This document shows, piece after piece, positions 8,071 to 17,471 of a DNA stretch of 64,000 bases. The position numbers and the translations under genes are program-made. The stretch lies in the NCBI GenBank assembly GCA_030527185.1, contig JAUNBF010000007.1, positions 1 to 64,000 of the forward strand. Reading direction: 5' to 3'. Within the stretch, counting starts at the first letter, position 1. Each line of letters begins with the position of its first letter. Origin of the DNA: Planctomycetia bacterium (GTDB taxonomy: Bacteria; Planctomycetota; Planctomycetia; Pirellulales; Thermoguttaceae). The notes beneath the pieces were generated by a model. That model made no database searches, had not been told where the DNA came from, and worked only from the letters and a program-made list of their open reading frames with translations.

Positions 8071-9471
8071 TTACCACCACCAACCGTTTTCCGGCAAATT
8101 CTGGTGGAGATTTTGATGAACCTCTTTCGTTTTGCCATCGTTGGCGGAAAGGAGATTCTCCTGTTTCAGGGCACGTTTGGCAAAAATTTCCACTCCGCCA
8201 CCAATCGGCGTCATCAGTGTGCGACCTTTCCAAATAGCGTTGACCGCCGAGGCAACGTGGGTCGGAGCACGGTACGTGGCAATCGGAAATCGCTCTTCAC
8301 TGCCAAAATAGACCAGTTCCCAATCCAGTTTCCCGTAAACATCCGTCTCCTGCATGTAGGCGGCCACCACCGACATATCGATGAGGTTCCGCAACTCCGC
8401 GTAAACGGGGGTGGCGGCGGCAATTTTTTCGTAATTTTTGGTAAATCCTTCCGTAAACGCACGACTGGCTCGGTCGCCCGACGAGGCACTCTGGCGGCTA
8501 CCATCTCGGGAAACCATTTCGTCTGCTCCGATCAGCTTCACGCCCTGCCCTTCCAGAGAAATAGCCAACTGGTCGGGACTCATCCGAACGCACTCGTATT
8601 CCGGCACGAAATACCAGCGAAACAGTGCGTTGCGAGAGACTTGCGACGGGGAGGCGGTTGCCACGAACGATTTCATCCCCTTGACCGGAATGCGTTCCAG
8701 GCCGATTCCCATCAGTTTCATCCGATAGTCCGCTTCCACAAGCACTTGCGCAAAATGCGTTTCCGGGGCCACGCCGTCGATTCGCACCATCTGCAAACCG
8801 AGCGATTCCCGCAAACCGTTCACGATCGCCATCGTGTCGCCAGGACGTGCGGTGCGTCCCACACGCTGGAGGAATTGCTGCATCCGCGCCAGCCCTTCCT
8901 GCGTCGGGTCGATCGAGCAGCCAATCACTTTCGCTTCCCGTGATTGCGGAGCGTAAACACGCATGGCGGCCACCATATCTTCCAGTCGCAAAACGGGTCG
9001 CCCTGTCGTCAGCCCCACCACACGACCGGTAATATCTTTGTACCACCCTTCTGCCGGCCCCACCAACACGACGTCGCCTGTTTCGGGATAGACGAGTACG
9101 TGATCGATTTTCTGCAAACCTGCCATGTAGCGGATTTCGTCGGAAAGGACACCGTTTGCCTGGGCAATCTCACGTTCCAGACGGGTCAACGAAACGGCAC
9201 GTGCCGGAGTGTATTCCCGCAAATCTTTCGGCAATTGCTGCGCCGCGGTCATCTGTCGCATCCGAAGCGTTTGCAGGGAGGGTTCCTGGTACGTCTTGAC
9301 GCTTAAAACATGATTGGCATCGATGGCAATTCCCGCATACCCCTGATCCATCGCGATAACGGTATCGCCGCCACCATCATCATCGTCCTGAGCCAATATC
9401 ACGGAACCGCAAAAAACGGTTAAAAGAAACATCACCCAAATTGCCATGCTCTTTTTCAACGAGTCGGCCAT
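8071..9471 (-). CDS. Exported DUF1598-like protein
   Basis: 466 residues with a signal peptide (MADSLKKSMAIWVMFLL...ILAQ) followed by an acidic-glycine run DDDDGGGD. The body resembles the Planctomycetes family I remember as DUF1598 (Pirellula-type proteins), with features such as GIAIDANHVL, DEIRYMAGLQ, YPETGDVVLVGPAEGW, GCSIDPTQEGL and MTPIGGGVEI. No enzyme motif is seen and the function is unknown. It ends in three tryptophans. AAGGAG lies before the ATG, and a promoter sits about 50 bases upstream, so it is probably monocistronic with its own terminator. Confidence 0.8.
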   Translation of the reverse strand: MADSLKKSMAIWVMFLLTVFCGSVILAQDDDDGGGDTVIAMDQGYAGIAIDANHVLSVKTYQEPSLQTLRMRQMTAAQQLPKDLREYTPARAVSLTRLEREIAQANGVLSDEIRYMAGLQKIDHVLVYPETGDVVLVGPAEGWYKDITGRVVGLTTGRPVLRLEDMVAAMRVYAPQSREAKVIGCSIDPTQEGLARMQQFLQRVGRTARPGDTMAIVNGLRESLGLQMVRIDGVAPETHFAQVLVEADYRMKLMGIGLERIPVKGMKSFVATASPSQVSRNALFRWYFVPEYECVRMSPDQLAISLEGQGVKLIGADEMVSRDGSRQSASSGDRASRAFTEGFTKNYEKIAAATPVYAELRNLIDMSVVAAYMQETDVYGKLDWELVYFGSEERFPIATYRAPTHVASAVNAIWKGRTLMTPIGGGVEIFAKRALKQENLLSANDGKTKEVHQNLHQNLPENGWWW

Positions 9472-9518
9472 GTTTATTCTCCTTCCATCACTTTTCCATT
9501 CGACCGGTAGATAGCTCT

Positions 9519-9547
9519 ATTTTAGTCCATCGTCCCTCTTTTGGCAA
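9519..9547 (-). promoter_or_regulatory. Sigma70-type promoter of the DUF1598-like gene
   Basis: Minus strand TTGCCA, 17-base spacer, TAAAAT. The predicted start near 9512 gives a leader of about 40 bases ending in AAGGAG and the ATG at 9471. Confidence 0.65.
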
Positions 9548-9570
9548 GCGAAAAAACTCCATTTCCTCCC

Positions 9571-9589
9571 AAAAAAGGAAAGAATTTCC
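9571..9589 (-). terminator. Short hairpin with T-run behind the UbiA-family gene
   Basis: Minus strand GGAAA-TTC-TTTCC followed by six T, about 50 bases after the stop at 9640. The stem is only 5 bp, so it may be weak. Confidence 0.4.
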
Positions 9590-9639
9590 AAAAATAATCC
9601 ATATCTTCCGCAAATTCGGCATTTTCGGAGGACTTTTCC

Positions 9640-10602
9640 TCATTTCAATATCCACAACGAAGTAACATCGGCAGGACGAACATTAAACCATTCATACAAA
9701 AAAGGAATATCGACAAACATTAAGAGGAAAAATACGCCCATGCAAATCAACAGATAGACCATCAGTCCCCGTTCCCGGTAAAGGTGCTCGGGATTCTGAA
9801 CCACGCTGTTGGGCTTCAATCCAATCCAGAGGTAATACCCGAAAAATCCAGCCAGAAGCGGAAAACTCAAAATCAGTTCCAATCGGTAACGGACGATGAA
9901 AACCCCTAAAAACAAGGCACTTGCAACGCTGTACACGAACATGCTCACCAGAAGTTTCTCTTCCGTATAGTACCGGAACGACCGACGGTAACGGCCTGCC
10001 CGCTGGGGATCGTTGATCCAGCGAAACTCCGCGTAACGCTTCGTGGCCATGAAAAACGCACCGATCATCCAGTACGAAAGCAGCAACGACAACGGAGGAA
10101 TCTCCCCAGGCAACACCACATACCAGCCCAACAACAGCCGCAGTGGGTTGTTGACCGACTCGCTCAAAACATCGAGATATACCCAGTCCTTCGTCCGAAT
10201 CGGAGGAACGTTGTACAAAATTCCCATCACCAACAACGCCAACGCCGAACCAAAAAATGCTTTCCCCAACAACCACGCCACGCAAAGCCCCAGAATACCC
10301 AGAATCACCCACTCCGCGTAAGCAATCGGGATGGAGACTTTTCCCGACGGAATCGGACGGGACGATTTGCTCGGATGCGAACGGTCGGTCGGTGCGTCGA
10401 GAATTTCGTTCAATACATAATTGCTCGACACGATCAGACAAACCGCCACCAACGCAATTCCCAGGCGAATCACCGTCGTTTCCAGAACCGTTGGCGACTC
10501 AAACAGTTCCGGGGTATAAAAGAGCGCAAAAAGAACCCCTAAAAGCATGAAAACGTTTTTGAACCAGTGATCGGGGCGAGCTATCTGAATATATGGATAC
10601 AT
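9640..10602 (-). CDS. UbiA-family prenyltransferase, decaprenyl-phosphate phosphoribosyltransferase-like
   Basis: 320 residues and very hydrophobic, with about eight or nine membrane segments. The first metal/prenyl-binding motif is NEILDAPTDR at residues 65-74, followed by SHPSKSSRPIPSG. This N-x-x-x-D-x-x-x-D-R-x-H-P-x-K-x-x-R-P layout is that of the branch that moves phosphoribose onto a polyprenyl phosphate (the step leading to decaprenyl-phosphoryl-arabinose), rather than quinone-making UbiA. A second acidic area, LSESVNNPLRL, is less canonical. The other half of that pathway (DprE1/DprE2) is not in the window, although an epimerase is encoded 2 kb away. The ATG at 10602 has no clear ribosome site. 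Confidence 0.8.
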   Translation of the reverse strand: MYPYIQIARPDHWFKNVFMLLGVLFALFYTPELFESPTVLETTVIRLGIALVAVCLIVSSNYVLNEILDAPTDRSHPSKSSRPIPSGKVSIPIAYAEWVILGILGLCVAWLLGKAFFGSALALLVMGILYNVPPIRTKDWVYLDVLSESVNNPLRLLLGWYVVLPGEIPPLSLLLSYWMIGAFFMATKRYAEFRWINDPQRAGRYRRSFRYYTEEKLLVSMFVYSVASALFLGVFIVRYRLELILSFPLLAGFFGYYLWIGLKPNSVVQNPEHLYRERGLMVYLLICMGVFFLLMFVDIPFLYEWFNVRPADVTSLWILK

Positions 10603-10640
10603 GGAGGCAATGATGAATGGTTAATGAGGTGTTTGTTAAA

Positions 10641-10670
10641 TTGATAATTGATAATTGATAATTATTGATG
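10641..10670. repeat. TTGATAAT tandem repeat in the gap before the UbiA-family gene
   Basis: Three tandem TTGATAA(T) units and a fourth partial one. The adjoining words GTATTTTCATGGG at about 10679 recur near 37703 after another TTGATAATTATT, and GTAGTCGTG recurs near 61131, so this belongs to a dispersed intergenic family. Confidence 0.6.
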
Positions 10671-10732
10671 TTCATGCCGTATTTTCATGGGTAGTCGTGT
10701 ATGAACCATGACACTTATCGTTTAAGAAAGCA

Positions 10733-11524
10733 CTATTTTTTTACCTGCCGGAAAAGCCAGTCCACCAGTTCCCGCGTGTGGTAGGCGTTGACCCAGGAAA
10801 TGTGATCCACGTCGGGGAATTCGGTATATCGGACATTCGGATTGATTGCCTTGAGTGTTTCGTAGGCCATGCGGCTGCGAATCGGTTTGACCACGCTGTC
10901 CGCACCACCGTGGAAAATCCAGATGGGCATCGAACGCAAAGCCGGGGTCGCGGCCAATTTCCGACAGTCCGCTCCGCCACAAATCGGAACGGCCGCCGCA
11001 ATTTCCTCAGGATAACGTACCAGAAAATCGAAGGTACCAAAACCACCCATCGATATGCCGGTCAGATAGATTCGGTGGGGATCAATCGGATACTCGGTCT
11101 TCAACCACTCCAACAGTTCGTGCAATTTCCGCATCGGAGCCGATGGCACTTCCGGCGTATGGTGCGATTCGGCCATCCCCCAGTCCACCTCACACCAACG
11201 TTCTCCTGTCGGACATTGCGGAACGAGACAGAAGGCGGGATGTTGTTTCCCCGCTTCGGAAAAAATCAGGTTCAGGAAATGATCCTGCACAAATTGCGAC
11301 TCGTTATTGTTCCCGCGTTCGCCCGCGCCGTGAAGGAAAATAATCAGAGGATACGTCTCCCCCTCCCTCACCTCCGGTTGATAAAAACGATAGAGCAGCG
11401 TGCCTCCTGCCGGGGATTGCCACTCGCATTTTTCAAACTGATCGTATTCGTTCCGCGTGAAATCTCCTCCCCACGCCACCATTCCCAGCCAGGAAAGACA
11501 TCCCAAACATAGTCCCAATTTCAT
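10733..11524 (-). CDS. Exported alpha/beta-hydrolase (esterase/dipeptidyl-peptidase-like)
   Basis: 263 residues with a signal peptide (MKLGLCLGCLSWLGMVAWGG). The alpha/beta-hydrolase core is clear: oxyanion region IIFLHGAGERG at about 61-71, nucleophile S158 in TGISMGGFG, acid D209 in FHGGADSVV and base H241 in DVDHISW. It resembles the secreted phospholipase/carboxylesterase group common near polysaccharide genes, probably removing ester groups from plant or algal glycans; substrate not known. CAGGAGGA precedes the ATG. It follows the 1409-residue gene by 55 bases on the same strand and may be co-transcribed with it. Confidence 0.85.
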   Translation of the reverse strand: MKLGLCLGCLSWLGMVAWGGDFTRNEYDQFEKCEWQSPAGGTLLYRFYQPEVREGETYPLIIFLHGAGERGNNNESQFVQDHFLNLIFSEAGKQHPAFCLVPQCPTGERWCEVDWGMAESHHTPEVPSAPMRKLHELLEWLKTEYPIDPHRIYLTGISMGGFGTFDFLVRYPEEIAAAVPICGGADCRKLAATPALRSMPIWIFHGGADSVVKPIRSRMAYETLKAINPNVRYTEFPDVDHISWVNAYHTRELVDWLFRQVKK

Positions 11525-11579
11525 GATTCCATCCTCCTGTCTGGTAAAACATTACCTATCATCTATCCACCACTCCCGT

Positions 11580-14500
11580 TCAGTTCCAGTCAAATTGAGG
11601 CGGCTGATTCGGTTCGGAAGGTTCTTCCCCGTCGTCATCCGGCTCTTCGTATTCCTCGTCGTCGAGAAGCTCCACAAATTGGGGAGCTTCCTCACTTTCC
11701 AAATATTCCGCCAACCCCCAAAGTTCTTTCAAAGGTTCCAGAGAAGCCCAGGGAGGAGTGTTGGCGTAAAACATGTTCGGAATCTGATCAAATTTCAAAG
11801 CCTCCAAAAAGGCACGAATTTCTCGCTGTTTCAAAAGACGCTGAGGAATGAAATCGCTCAAATCGAGCATCTCGTCATCCTCTTCCGAACGACTACGATA
11901 ACTCTGGACTTCCTCCTCAATCTCTTCCAGCCAACGGGGAGGTTCAAAACCCGTCCCCGTATTTTTTTGCGAAAATTCCTCCGCAAGTTTCAAAAATTCG
12001 TCAAAAACAGGTGTCTCACCACCGGAACGCGCTTCCTGAATGGACGGTTCCAGATACGCGCAAAGTTTGTTGATCGCCATCGGAACGACAAACCGCTCGG
12101 AAAGACGATCGTACACACTTTTGAGCGTAACACCATACTTTTGGCACAACTGATGGTACTTGCCAAGAAGCCGATCGGCCCAATCCTCCATTTTCATCTC
12201 CAGATTGGTCGCCCAGGCATCCGCCACTTCGTACTCCTTTTCCCGAACCATCACGGAATGAGTCGTGACAAAAGGATGCAAATCCCAAGCAATGCGGTCG
12301 TATTCCGCCATGAGCCGCAGAAAATCGAACAGAATGTAGAGATTTTCTCCGCGATCGCTCTGGGTCGTTGTCGTATTGTAGTCGATGAATTGGCCGTAAC
12401 GTTCCAGAAGTGTCTCAAAAATCGCATCCAGATAAAAAACCGCTTTTTCAAGAGGATACTTCCCTTCCCGAATCGCCTCGACAAGAGATTTTCCCATTTC
12501 CGGCTCGTCTTCTTCCAGAAGTCCCTGCAACCAATTCCTCACCCCCTGATGGTGGATGGCCTGCAAGTTTCCGTAATTCAACTGAATCGGGGAGAAGAGA
12601 TCGTGGCCGTATTCCTGAATGAATTCCTGAAGTTGAGTCCATTCCTGATGTCCCTGAAACGTGTCCACCGCGGAAACACGAATACCACGACTGTGCGAAA
12701 TCCAGTTCCGAATCAGCGTATCCAACGTCGATGTCAAAAGAGGAAGTACAGAACGCAATTTCCACTTTCCGCCTTTGGCCTGAGCGGCACTGCGTAAAAT
12801 CGACTGGATGATTCCTTCATTTCCCAAATCGAAAAGATGGTCGTAACGGGTGATGGCACGCATCCCGGTTGGATGTTCTCGCTCCATCATCTGAACCAGT
12901 GCCAATACGCGGTACGTTTCCGCCAAAAGCCCCTGACGTGGAAGGTTGATCAAAAGCCTTTGGAGCGTCTTCAGAATGGTCCGAATCCGCAACATCCGAT
13001 GAGGATCCCCTCCACGTTCCACCGGCACAAAGAGAATCGGTTCCCGGGAAAGAAAATCGACCATCGAACTCCAGACTTCCTGAATCCGTTTGCGATCTCC
13101 GCAGATTAACGACTGAATCACACAAGCCGTGGCAGATTCCCAATGATGGATTTCCCGAATCCGATTCTGAACATCCGCAATCCGCATGAGATGCTGTGCG
13201 TCGATCAATTCACAGCAGGTCGCCAGCGTACGTTCCAGAAGGGTATATTTCATCCCCAGCCGTTTCTCGTACTCCATCATCGCAACAGGCCCAAACGTCT
13301 CCGGCTCTTCAATCGGATATTGAGCAATCTGGTCGATCAGCTTGTTCAGACCAATCTGTAAACGACTGGCCTGAGAAGACCATTCCTGAAGGACTTCGCT
13401 GCGATCGGGATGCTGGTCGGCAAACGGAATGGAGAAAACGGCCGCCATCTTCCAAAGGCGGGATTGCGTGATGAAGAAAAGAAGTCGCCCGGAAAGTCGT
13501 TCCATTTCGAGAGCCAGAGGAAAGTCCTCCATCGCCTCCTCCCAGGCATGGGGATTCACCATGTCCGAATCGATACCATCATCCGTGGTGTCACGGTACG
13601 TCACATCTTCCCAGGCCGCACGATAAAGGTCTTCCGAAAAACCCAATTCCGATTCTTCCTCCGGGTCCATCGGATACGTTCCGCTCTTCCACTGGCCGGG
13701 CGGGGAAACGTCCAGCACAGGAATTTCTCCGTACAAGTCCGCGTTTGCCTCCAGCGAATCTACCAGCCGTTTGGCCAGATTCCACTGATCCACCAGTTGT
13801 GTTCCCCGTTGGAAGACCATTCGCTGCTGCCGCGTCGGCGGGTACCAGAGGTCTTCCATCCAGCGCAGAACCAGGGGATGGAACGAATAGTCGCCATCCT
13901 CCAACGGAATCAACTCCGACTGACTCAGCCAATGTATCAAAAGAGCCATGGCAGCAACCGGGTCATGCTGGTCCAGAAGTGCCTCAATCAAGAGGGTGTA
14001 GGCTTTGGAGGAGGTGAAATTCATCACGCGGGGTCGCCAAAACGCAATGTCGCCCGCAGCCGTTCCTCCTTCGTACCACGCTTCCAGAGAATCTACCACC
14101 AGATTGGTCGATTCAAACGTCTCGGAACCGGAAATACTCTTCACTTCCCCCACATCCAGCGTCCCGAAACGATCCCACCATTGGGTCAACGATTCCATAC
14201 GCATCTGCAATTCCCGCCGCCGTGATTTCAGACCTTTGGCCGCCGTCTCTTTCAGCAGCCGGGAATAGAGAGCGAACAGAGAGTTTATCAAAACCATCAT
14301 GTCGTCCACACGCATGTCCATCGTGGAGTCTTCCACCGATTGGGAGAGTGGATATTGCCCGCCAAAACCGAGGATATACCACGGATCGAGCAAAGCACCA
14401 CACTCGATTCCCTCGTGAAGAATCTCCTCAGCCCGATAGAGTTTGGGAATGGCCTCTTCGAGCTTTTCGCGATCCAGGTCGAGGTGTGCCTGCGTCATCA

Positions 14501-15809
14501 GACAGTCGATCTCGCACCGCATCCGGGCACTGGGAACAGGAATTCGCGACAGGACGTTCTGCGACTCTTCCACAAAGCCCATCCAGGCGTAGAGTCGTGC
14601 CAACTGCACATTCTGGTACTGCTGCGCACGCATCCGAGCCAGATTGTGGTTGAAATATTGCCTTGCTCGCGCAAAAGGCTGGTGCAACTCCGCCTTCTCC
14701 TGTTGCAACCGCGCGGCATGAGGACCCTGTATCCGTTTCAGAAGCTGATCGTAAAACGCATCCCGCAATTGAGCCACCCGAGGCAGAAGAACGGCAAATG
14801 TCACCGACGAGTCAAACGCTCCCGGTCCCCAGCCGCAAACCGCGCTTCCCATGAGCATGGTCCCTGCCAGAACCGCGGACGCTTCCCAAAGCAACTCCTC
14901 CTGAGGAATCCCCGTTGCCTCCGCTTCCGCTCCATACACCCGCGAAAGAATCGAGTCAAGCGTTGCCTCAATCAGGACGAAACGATTGAAATAGCCCTTG
15001 TTCGTGATGGAGGTGGGGTCCCAGCCGCCGAAATGATAGTTCAGACGCCGATTCACCGGATGCTCAAAATCGAGCGGTCGGGGATCGTAGCTGAGTTCCT
15101 CCAGATGATTCCAATCAAACATCGCGTCCTGGAGCAAGTCTCCTGGCGTGTTTCGCAAAATTTCCAACGCCCGCGTCACCAACGCTTCGTATTTGCCGTG
15201 TAAAACCCCGGTATCCTGGAAGTAAAGCGGAATGGCATGAACCCACTCATGGCGATACGGCTGCATTTTTTGACGGGAGTGGAGTACCGGAATCGGACGA
15301 TAGCCAATATAATCGTCGTACTTCAGCACCGTGTCCTGCAGAGCAAAGAGAATGTCCGGCGAAAGATTTTCCCGTGGCTCAAAATCAGGCCGCTCTCTCG
15401 TTAGGTCGAGTACCTGAAACGTCTTTTCCTTCAGAACCGTGCCAAAAAATTCGCCCAACGCAAACGGATTGAACAGGGAATCTTCCGTCTGATGAAAAAG
15501 AAGATTTTTATGCCACGCACGATAAAAAGGGATTCCATACGCCAGCGCCATCAGCAAAACTTTCCGAGCCTGGTCGTTCAGAGCAAACGCTCCTGAGTGT
15601 TTTTCCTTCTCGTCCAGCGCCTGCCATAAAAGCTGCCCCAATGTTTTCCACCGTGGAGTATCTGTTTTCGGGAGGCTGTCCACACCCTGCCCCAACTCAT
15701 TCAGTGCCTTGAGAAATTTTGTCGATCGTTCGCCGGAAGAAAAATTCAAATGCCCCAAAATCATTTCCAGGGAATCGGAATAGCGGGTTTTTAATTCTGC
15801 GAAATCCAT
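11580..15809 (-). CDS. Large cytoplasmic protein of unknown function with an HEWVH motif
   Basis: 1409 residues, not recognised. There is no signal peptide and no clear membrane segment. The chain is mostly charged helices, rich in Trp, Leu, Glu and Arg, with a helical solenoid look in the middle (repeated ALEI/LEEA-type helices around 390-480). An H187-E-W-V-H191 stretch matches the HExxH zinc-peptidase signature, but the third ligand cannot be assigned. The C-terminus is strongly acidic (EEPDDDGEEPSEP). AAGGCAAGAG lies before the ATG and a promoter is 45 bases upstream. It could be a scaffold or a divergent metallopeptidase; no function is claimed. Its gene is followed by the esterase gene in the same direction. 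Confidence 0.8.
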   Translation of the reverse strand: MDFAELKTRYSDSLEMILGHLNFSSGERSTKFLKALNELGQGVDSLPKTDTPRWKTLGQLLWQALDEKEKHSGAFALNDQARKVLLMALAYGIPFYRAWHKNLLFHQTEDSLFNPFALGEFFGTVLKEKTFQVLDLTRERPDFEPRENLSPDILFALQDTVLKYDDYIGYRPIPVLHSRQKMQPYRHEWVHAIPLYFQDTGVLHGKYEALVTRALEILRNTPGDLLQDAMFDWNHLEELSYDPRPLDFEHPVNRRLNYHFGGWDPTSITNKGYFNRFVLIEATLDSILSRVYGAEAEATGIPQEELLWEASAVLAGTMLMGSAVCGWGPGAFDSSVTFAVLLPRVAQLRDAFYDQLLKRIQGPHAARLQQEKAELHQPFARARQYFNHNLARMRAQQYQNVQLARLYAWMGFVEESQNVLSRIPVPSARMRCEIDCLMTQAHLDLDREKLEEAIPKLYRAEEILHEGIECGALLDPWYILGFGGQYPLSQSVEDSTMDMRVDDMMVLINSLFALYSRLLKETAAKGLKSRRRELQMRMESLTQWWDRFGTLDVGEVKSISGSETFESTNLVVDSLEAWYEGGTAAGDIAFWRPRVMNFTSSKAYTLLIEALLDQHDPVAAMALLIHWLSQSELIPLEDGDYSFHPLVLRWMEDLWYPPTRQQRMVFQRGTQLVDQWNLAKRLVDSLEANADLYGEIPVLDVSPPGQWKSGTYPMDPEEESELGFSEDLYRAAWEDVTYRDTTDDGIDSDMVNPHAWEEAMEDFPLALEMERLSGRLLFFITQSRLWKMAAVFSIPFADQHPDRSEVLQEWSSQASRLQIGLNKLIDQIAQYPIEEPETFGPVAMMEYEKRLGMKYTLLERTLATCCELIDAQHLMRIADVQNRIREIHHWESATACVIQSLICGDRKRIQEVWSSMVDFLSREPILFVPVERGGDPHRMLRIRTILKTLQRLLINLPRQGLLAETYRVLALVQMMEREHPTGMRAITRYDHLFDLGNEGIIQSILRSAAQAKGGKWKLRSVLPLLTSTLDTLIRNWISHSRGIRVSAVDTFQGHQEWTQLQEFIQEYGHDLFSPIQLNYGNLQAIHHQGVRNWLQGLLEEDEPEMGKSLVEAIREGKYPLEKAVFYLDAIFETLLERYGQFIDYNTTTTQSDRGENLYILFDFLRLMAEYDRIAWDLHPFVTTHSVMVREKEYEVADAWATNLEMKMEDWADRLLGKYHQLCQKYGVTLKSVYDRLSERFVVPMAINKLCAYLEPSIQEARSGGETPVFDEFLKLAEEFSQKNTGTGFEPPRWLEEIEEEVQSYRSRSEEDDEMLDLSDFIPQRLLKQREIRAFLEALKFDQIPNMFYANTPPWASLEPLKELWGLAEYLESEEAPQFVELLDDEEYEEPDDDGEEPSEPNQPPQFDWN

Positions 15810-15853
15810 ACTCTTGCCTTTACTTTTGTATCTTCCTCTCTGACATGCTCTCT

Positions 15854-15881
15854 ATTCTACCCTTTTTTTCATTTTATGCAA
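15854..15881 (-). promoter_or_regulatory. Promoter of the 1409-residue gene
   Basis: Minus strand TTGCAT, 16-base spacer with an A-tract, TAGAAT. The start would be near 15847, about 38 bases before the ATG. Confidence 0.55.
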
Positions 15882-15885
15882 AGGG

Positions 15886-16065
15886 GCTAGAGTACTGGCG
15901 CACTTCCAAAAAACATTTTCTCATTTTTATTCTTTATTATTTATCGCGACGACAATCCCGATTTCAAGTATCCGCCGAGAAAAAAGTGGGAACGGAAATA
16001 TCCGCGTCTTCCACGGAAAATCTCCTACGCCGCCAAACAAATTCTGGAAGTACTCCGGGGGTTTG
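15886..16065. repeat. Degenerate copy of the dispersed intergenic repeat
   Basis: Words shared in the same order with 25717-26060: CTAGAGTAC, AAAAACATTTTNTCATTTTTATT, GAACGGAAATATCNGCGTCTTC, then GGAAAATNTNCTACGCNGCCAAA and GTACTCC. The stretch between the 1409-residue gene and the next gene has no coding potential apart from this and the promoter at 16136. Confidence 0.55.
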
Positions 16066-16135
16066 GAAGTGGTGGCCTGATTTACGTCAAATTCCAAAAA
16101 TTTCCAAATTTTTAAAAAAACAGATTGGGTAAACC

Positions 16136-16163
16136 TTGACTTGCCGAGGTGGGGGGATAAAAT
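16136..16163 (+). promoter_or_regulatory. Sigma70-type promoter for the DxD glycosyltransferase-like gene
   Basis: TTGACT, 16-base spacer with six G, TAAAAT. Predicted start near 16170 leaves a 137-base leader that includes the half-element ATACTCCTTCCAC at 16220-16232. Confidence 0.65.
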
Positions 16164-16306
16164 GGGGAAATGGAAACAGCGTGCCGAATCGTGAGGTAAA
16201 GAGTGTGATGGACAGGTTTATACTCCTTCCACCCCTGGGCATGACGGGAACGGAATCGCGTCCGGGTGTTCGATAAAGGGACTTCCCCAAACCGGAGAAA
16301 AGAAAA

Positions 16307-17305
16307 ATGATGAATCGTGAGAATGCGGTCTTCGTGGGAGAAGAGAAGGGAAGTTTACCAATTATCGTGGTGCATCAGGGAAACTCGCCCCCTCTGGAAA
16401 TTTGTCTTCGCCAGGCTCGAAAGAGCAATCCCCAAGCGCGAATCGTCTGGCTGCACGGTGCGTCCGACCATCCGTTGGATTTTGTGGAGTGCCATTCTTT
16501 CCAGAATTCCGACCTTTTTCAAGAGGTGCCGTTTTTCCATTCCATTTATCAACATTTCAGTTCCTCCAATTCTCTGGAAGCGGAACGTTTTTGTATGTCA
16601 CGATGGCTGATTGTCCGAAATTTTATGCGGCGGGAAAAACTTACCCGTTGCCTGGGTATTGATTCCGATGTGTTGCTTTTTTGTGATGTCAGGGAAGAAG
16701 CGCGAAGATTCGAGCCGTATGCCATGACGTTTGCTCACTGGAACGCGACGCAGAACCTTATCCACTGCAACTTTATCCAAAACGTCGCGGCATTGGAATC
16801 ATTTACCGAGTATATGCTGCAAGTCTATCAAAATCAAGACCTTCTGGAACGTGTCAAACAAACCAGCCATAAAAAAGGAAATCGATATCGTGTCTCGGAC
16901 ATGTCTCTTTTTTACGATTGGAGTTGTCATGTTCCTTTCCGATTTTGTTTTTATGAAGATTTTTATGTCGATGGGATTTTTTTCGACTCCTGCATTGATT
17001 TTACCCACGATTTTCAAGCGTCACGTTATCTTCCCGGTATTTTCCGACCGTTCAAACGTATTACCTGGAGAAACGAACGTCCGTACGCAACTCTGAAAAA
17101 TGGTCTTCAGGCTCCGATGAAAACCATCCACTACCATGGCGACCTCAAATTTTTAATGCCCTTGCACAATCAGCACCGTTCTCCCCATTTTGTTATTTTT
17201 TGGCATTTGTTTTGTCGGAAAATCAAGAAAATTCCTCACAAATGGAAACTTTTGTGGAACAATCACCTCTGCCCCATTTTCTCCATAACCAGGAAGATAT
17301 CCTGA
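16307..17305 (+). CDS. Putative glycosyltransferase (DxD protein)
   Basis: 332 residues. No signal peptide. The N-terminal third has the layout of a GT-A nucleotide-diphospho-sugar transferase: a strand LPIIVVHQGNSPP, helix CLRQARKSNPQ, strand ARIVWLHG, and later GIDSDVLLFCD, where D-S-D is the likely metal-binding DxD near residue 121. Further on, SDMSLFYDW and the terminal part NGLQAPMKTIHYHGD (His near the C-terminus) fit a family that reads a donor sugar, but the exact family is uncertain. GGAG lies nine bases before the ATG; the second codon is also Met. It has its own promoter and stands alone, so its acceptor cannot be deduced. Confidence 0.65.
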   Translation: MMNRENAVFVGEEKGSLPIIVVHQGNSPPLEICLRQARKSNPQARIVWLHGASDHPLDFVECHSFQNSDLFQEVPFFHSIYQHFSSSNSLEAERFCMSRWLIVRNFMRREKLTRCLGIDSDVLLFCDVREEARRFEPYAMTFAHWNATQNLIHCNFIQNVAALESFTEYMLQVYQNQDLLERVKQTSHKKGNRYRVSDMSLFYDWSCHVPFRFCFYEDFYVDGIFFDSCIDFTHDFQASRYLPGIFRPFKRITWRNERPYATLKNGLQAPMKTIHYHGDLKFLMPLHNQHRSPHFVIFWHLFCRKIKKIPHKWKLLWNNHLCPIFSITRKIS

Positions 17306-17436
17306 CGCAGTGATGTTTTTTTACCAAAAATACCATTGGTTTGGGGGGAATAAAGAGAGTTTGACTATAAATAAAAATAGGCAGGAAAATTTTTTCTCTT
17401 TTTTGAGAAATTTTCCAGAAAAAACTTTTTTCAGGC

Positions 17437-17465
17437 TTGCCTTGAAGCGTTTTTAATGATAGAAT
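17437..17465 (+). promoter_or_regulatory. Promoter ahead of a possible small RNA
   Basis: TTGCCT, 17-base spacer, TAGAAT. Predicted start near 17472. A palindrome at 17384-17416 (GGAAAATTT...AAATTTTCC) lies just upstream and could end the preceding gene's transcript. Confidence 0.5.
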
Positions 17466-17471
17466 ACAAGT

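Noticed and set aside
8026-8080. TCGTTTACC/GGTAACGA as a second terminator after the DUF1598-like gene
   Set aside because: The stem has a bulge and no T-run; the stronger one is at 7978-8022.
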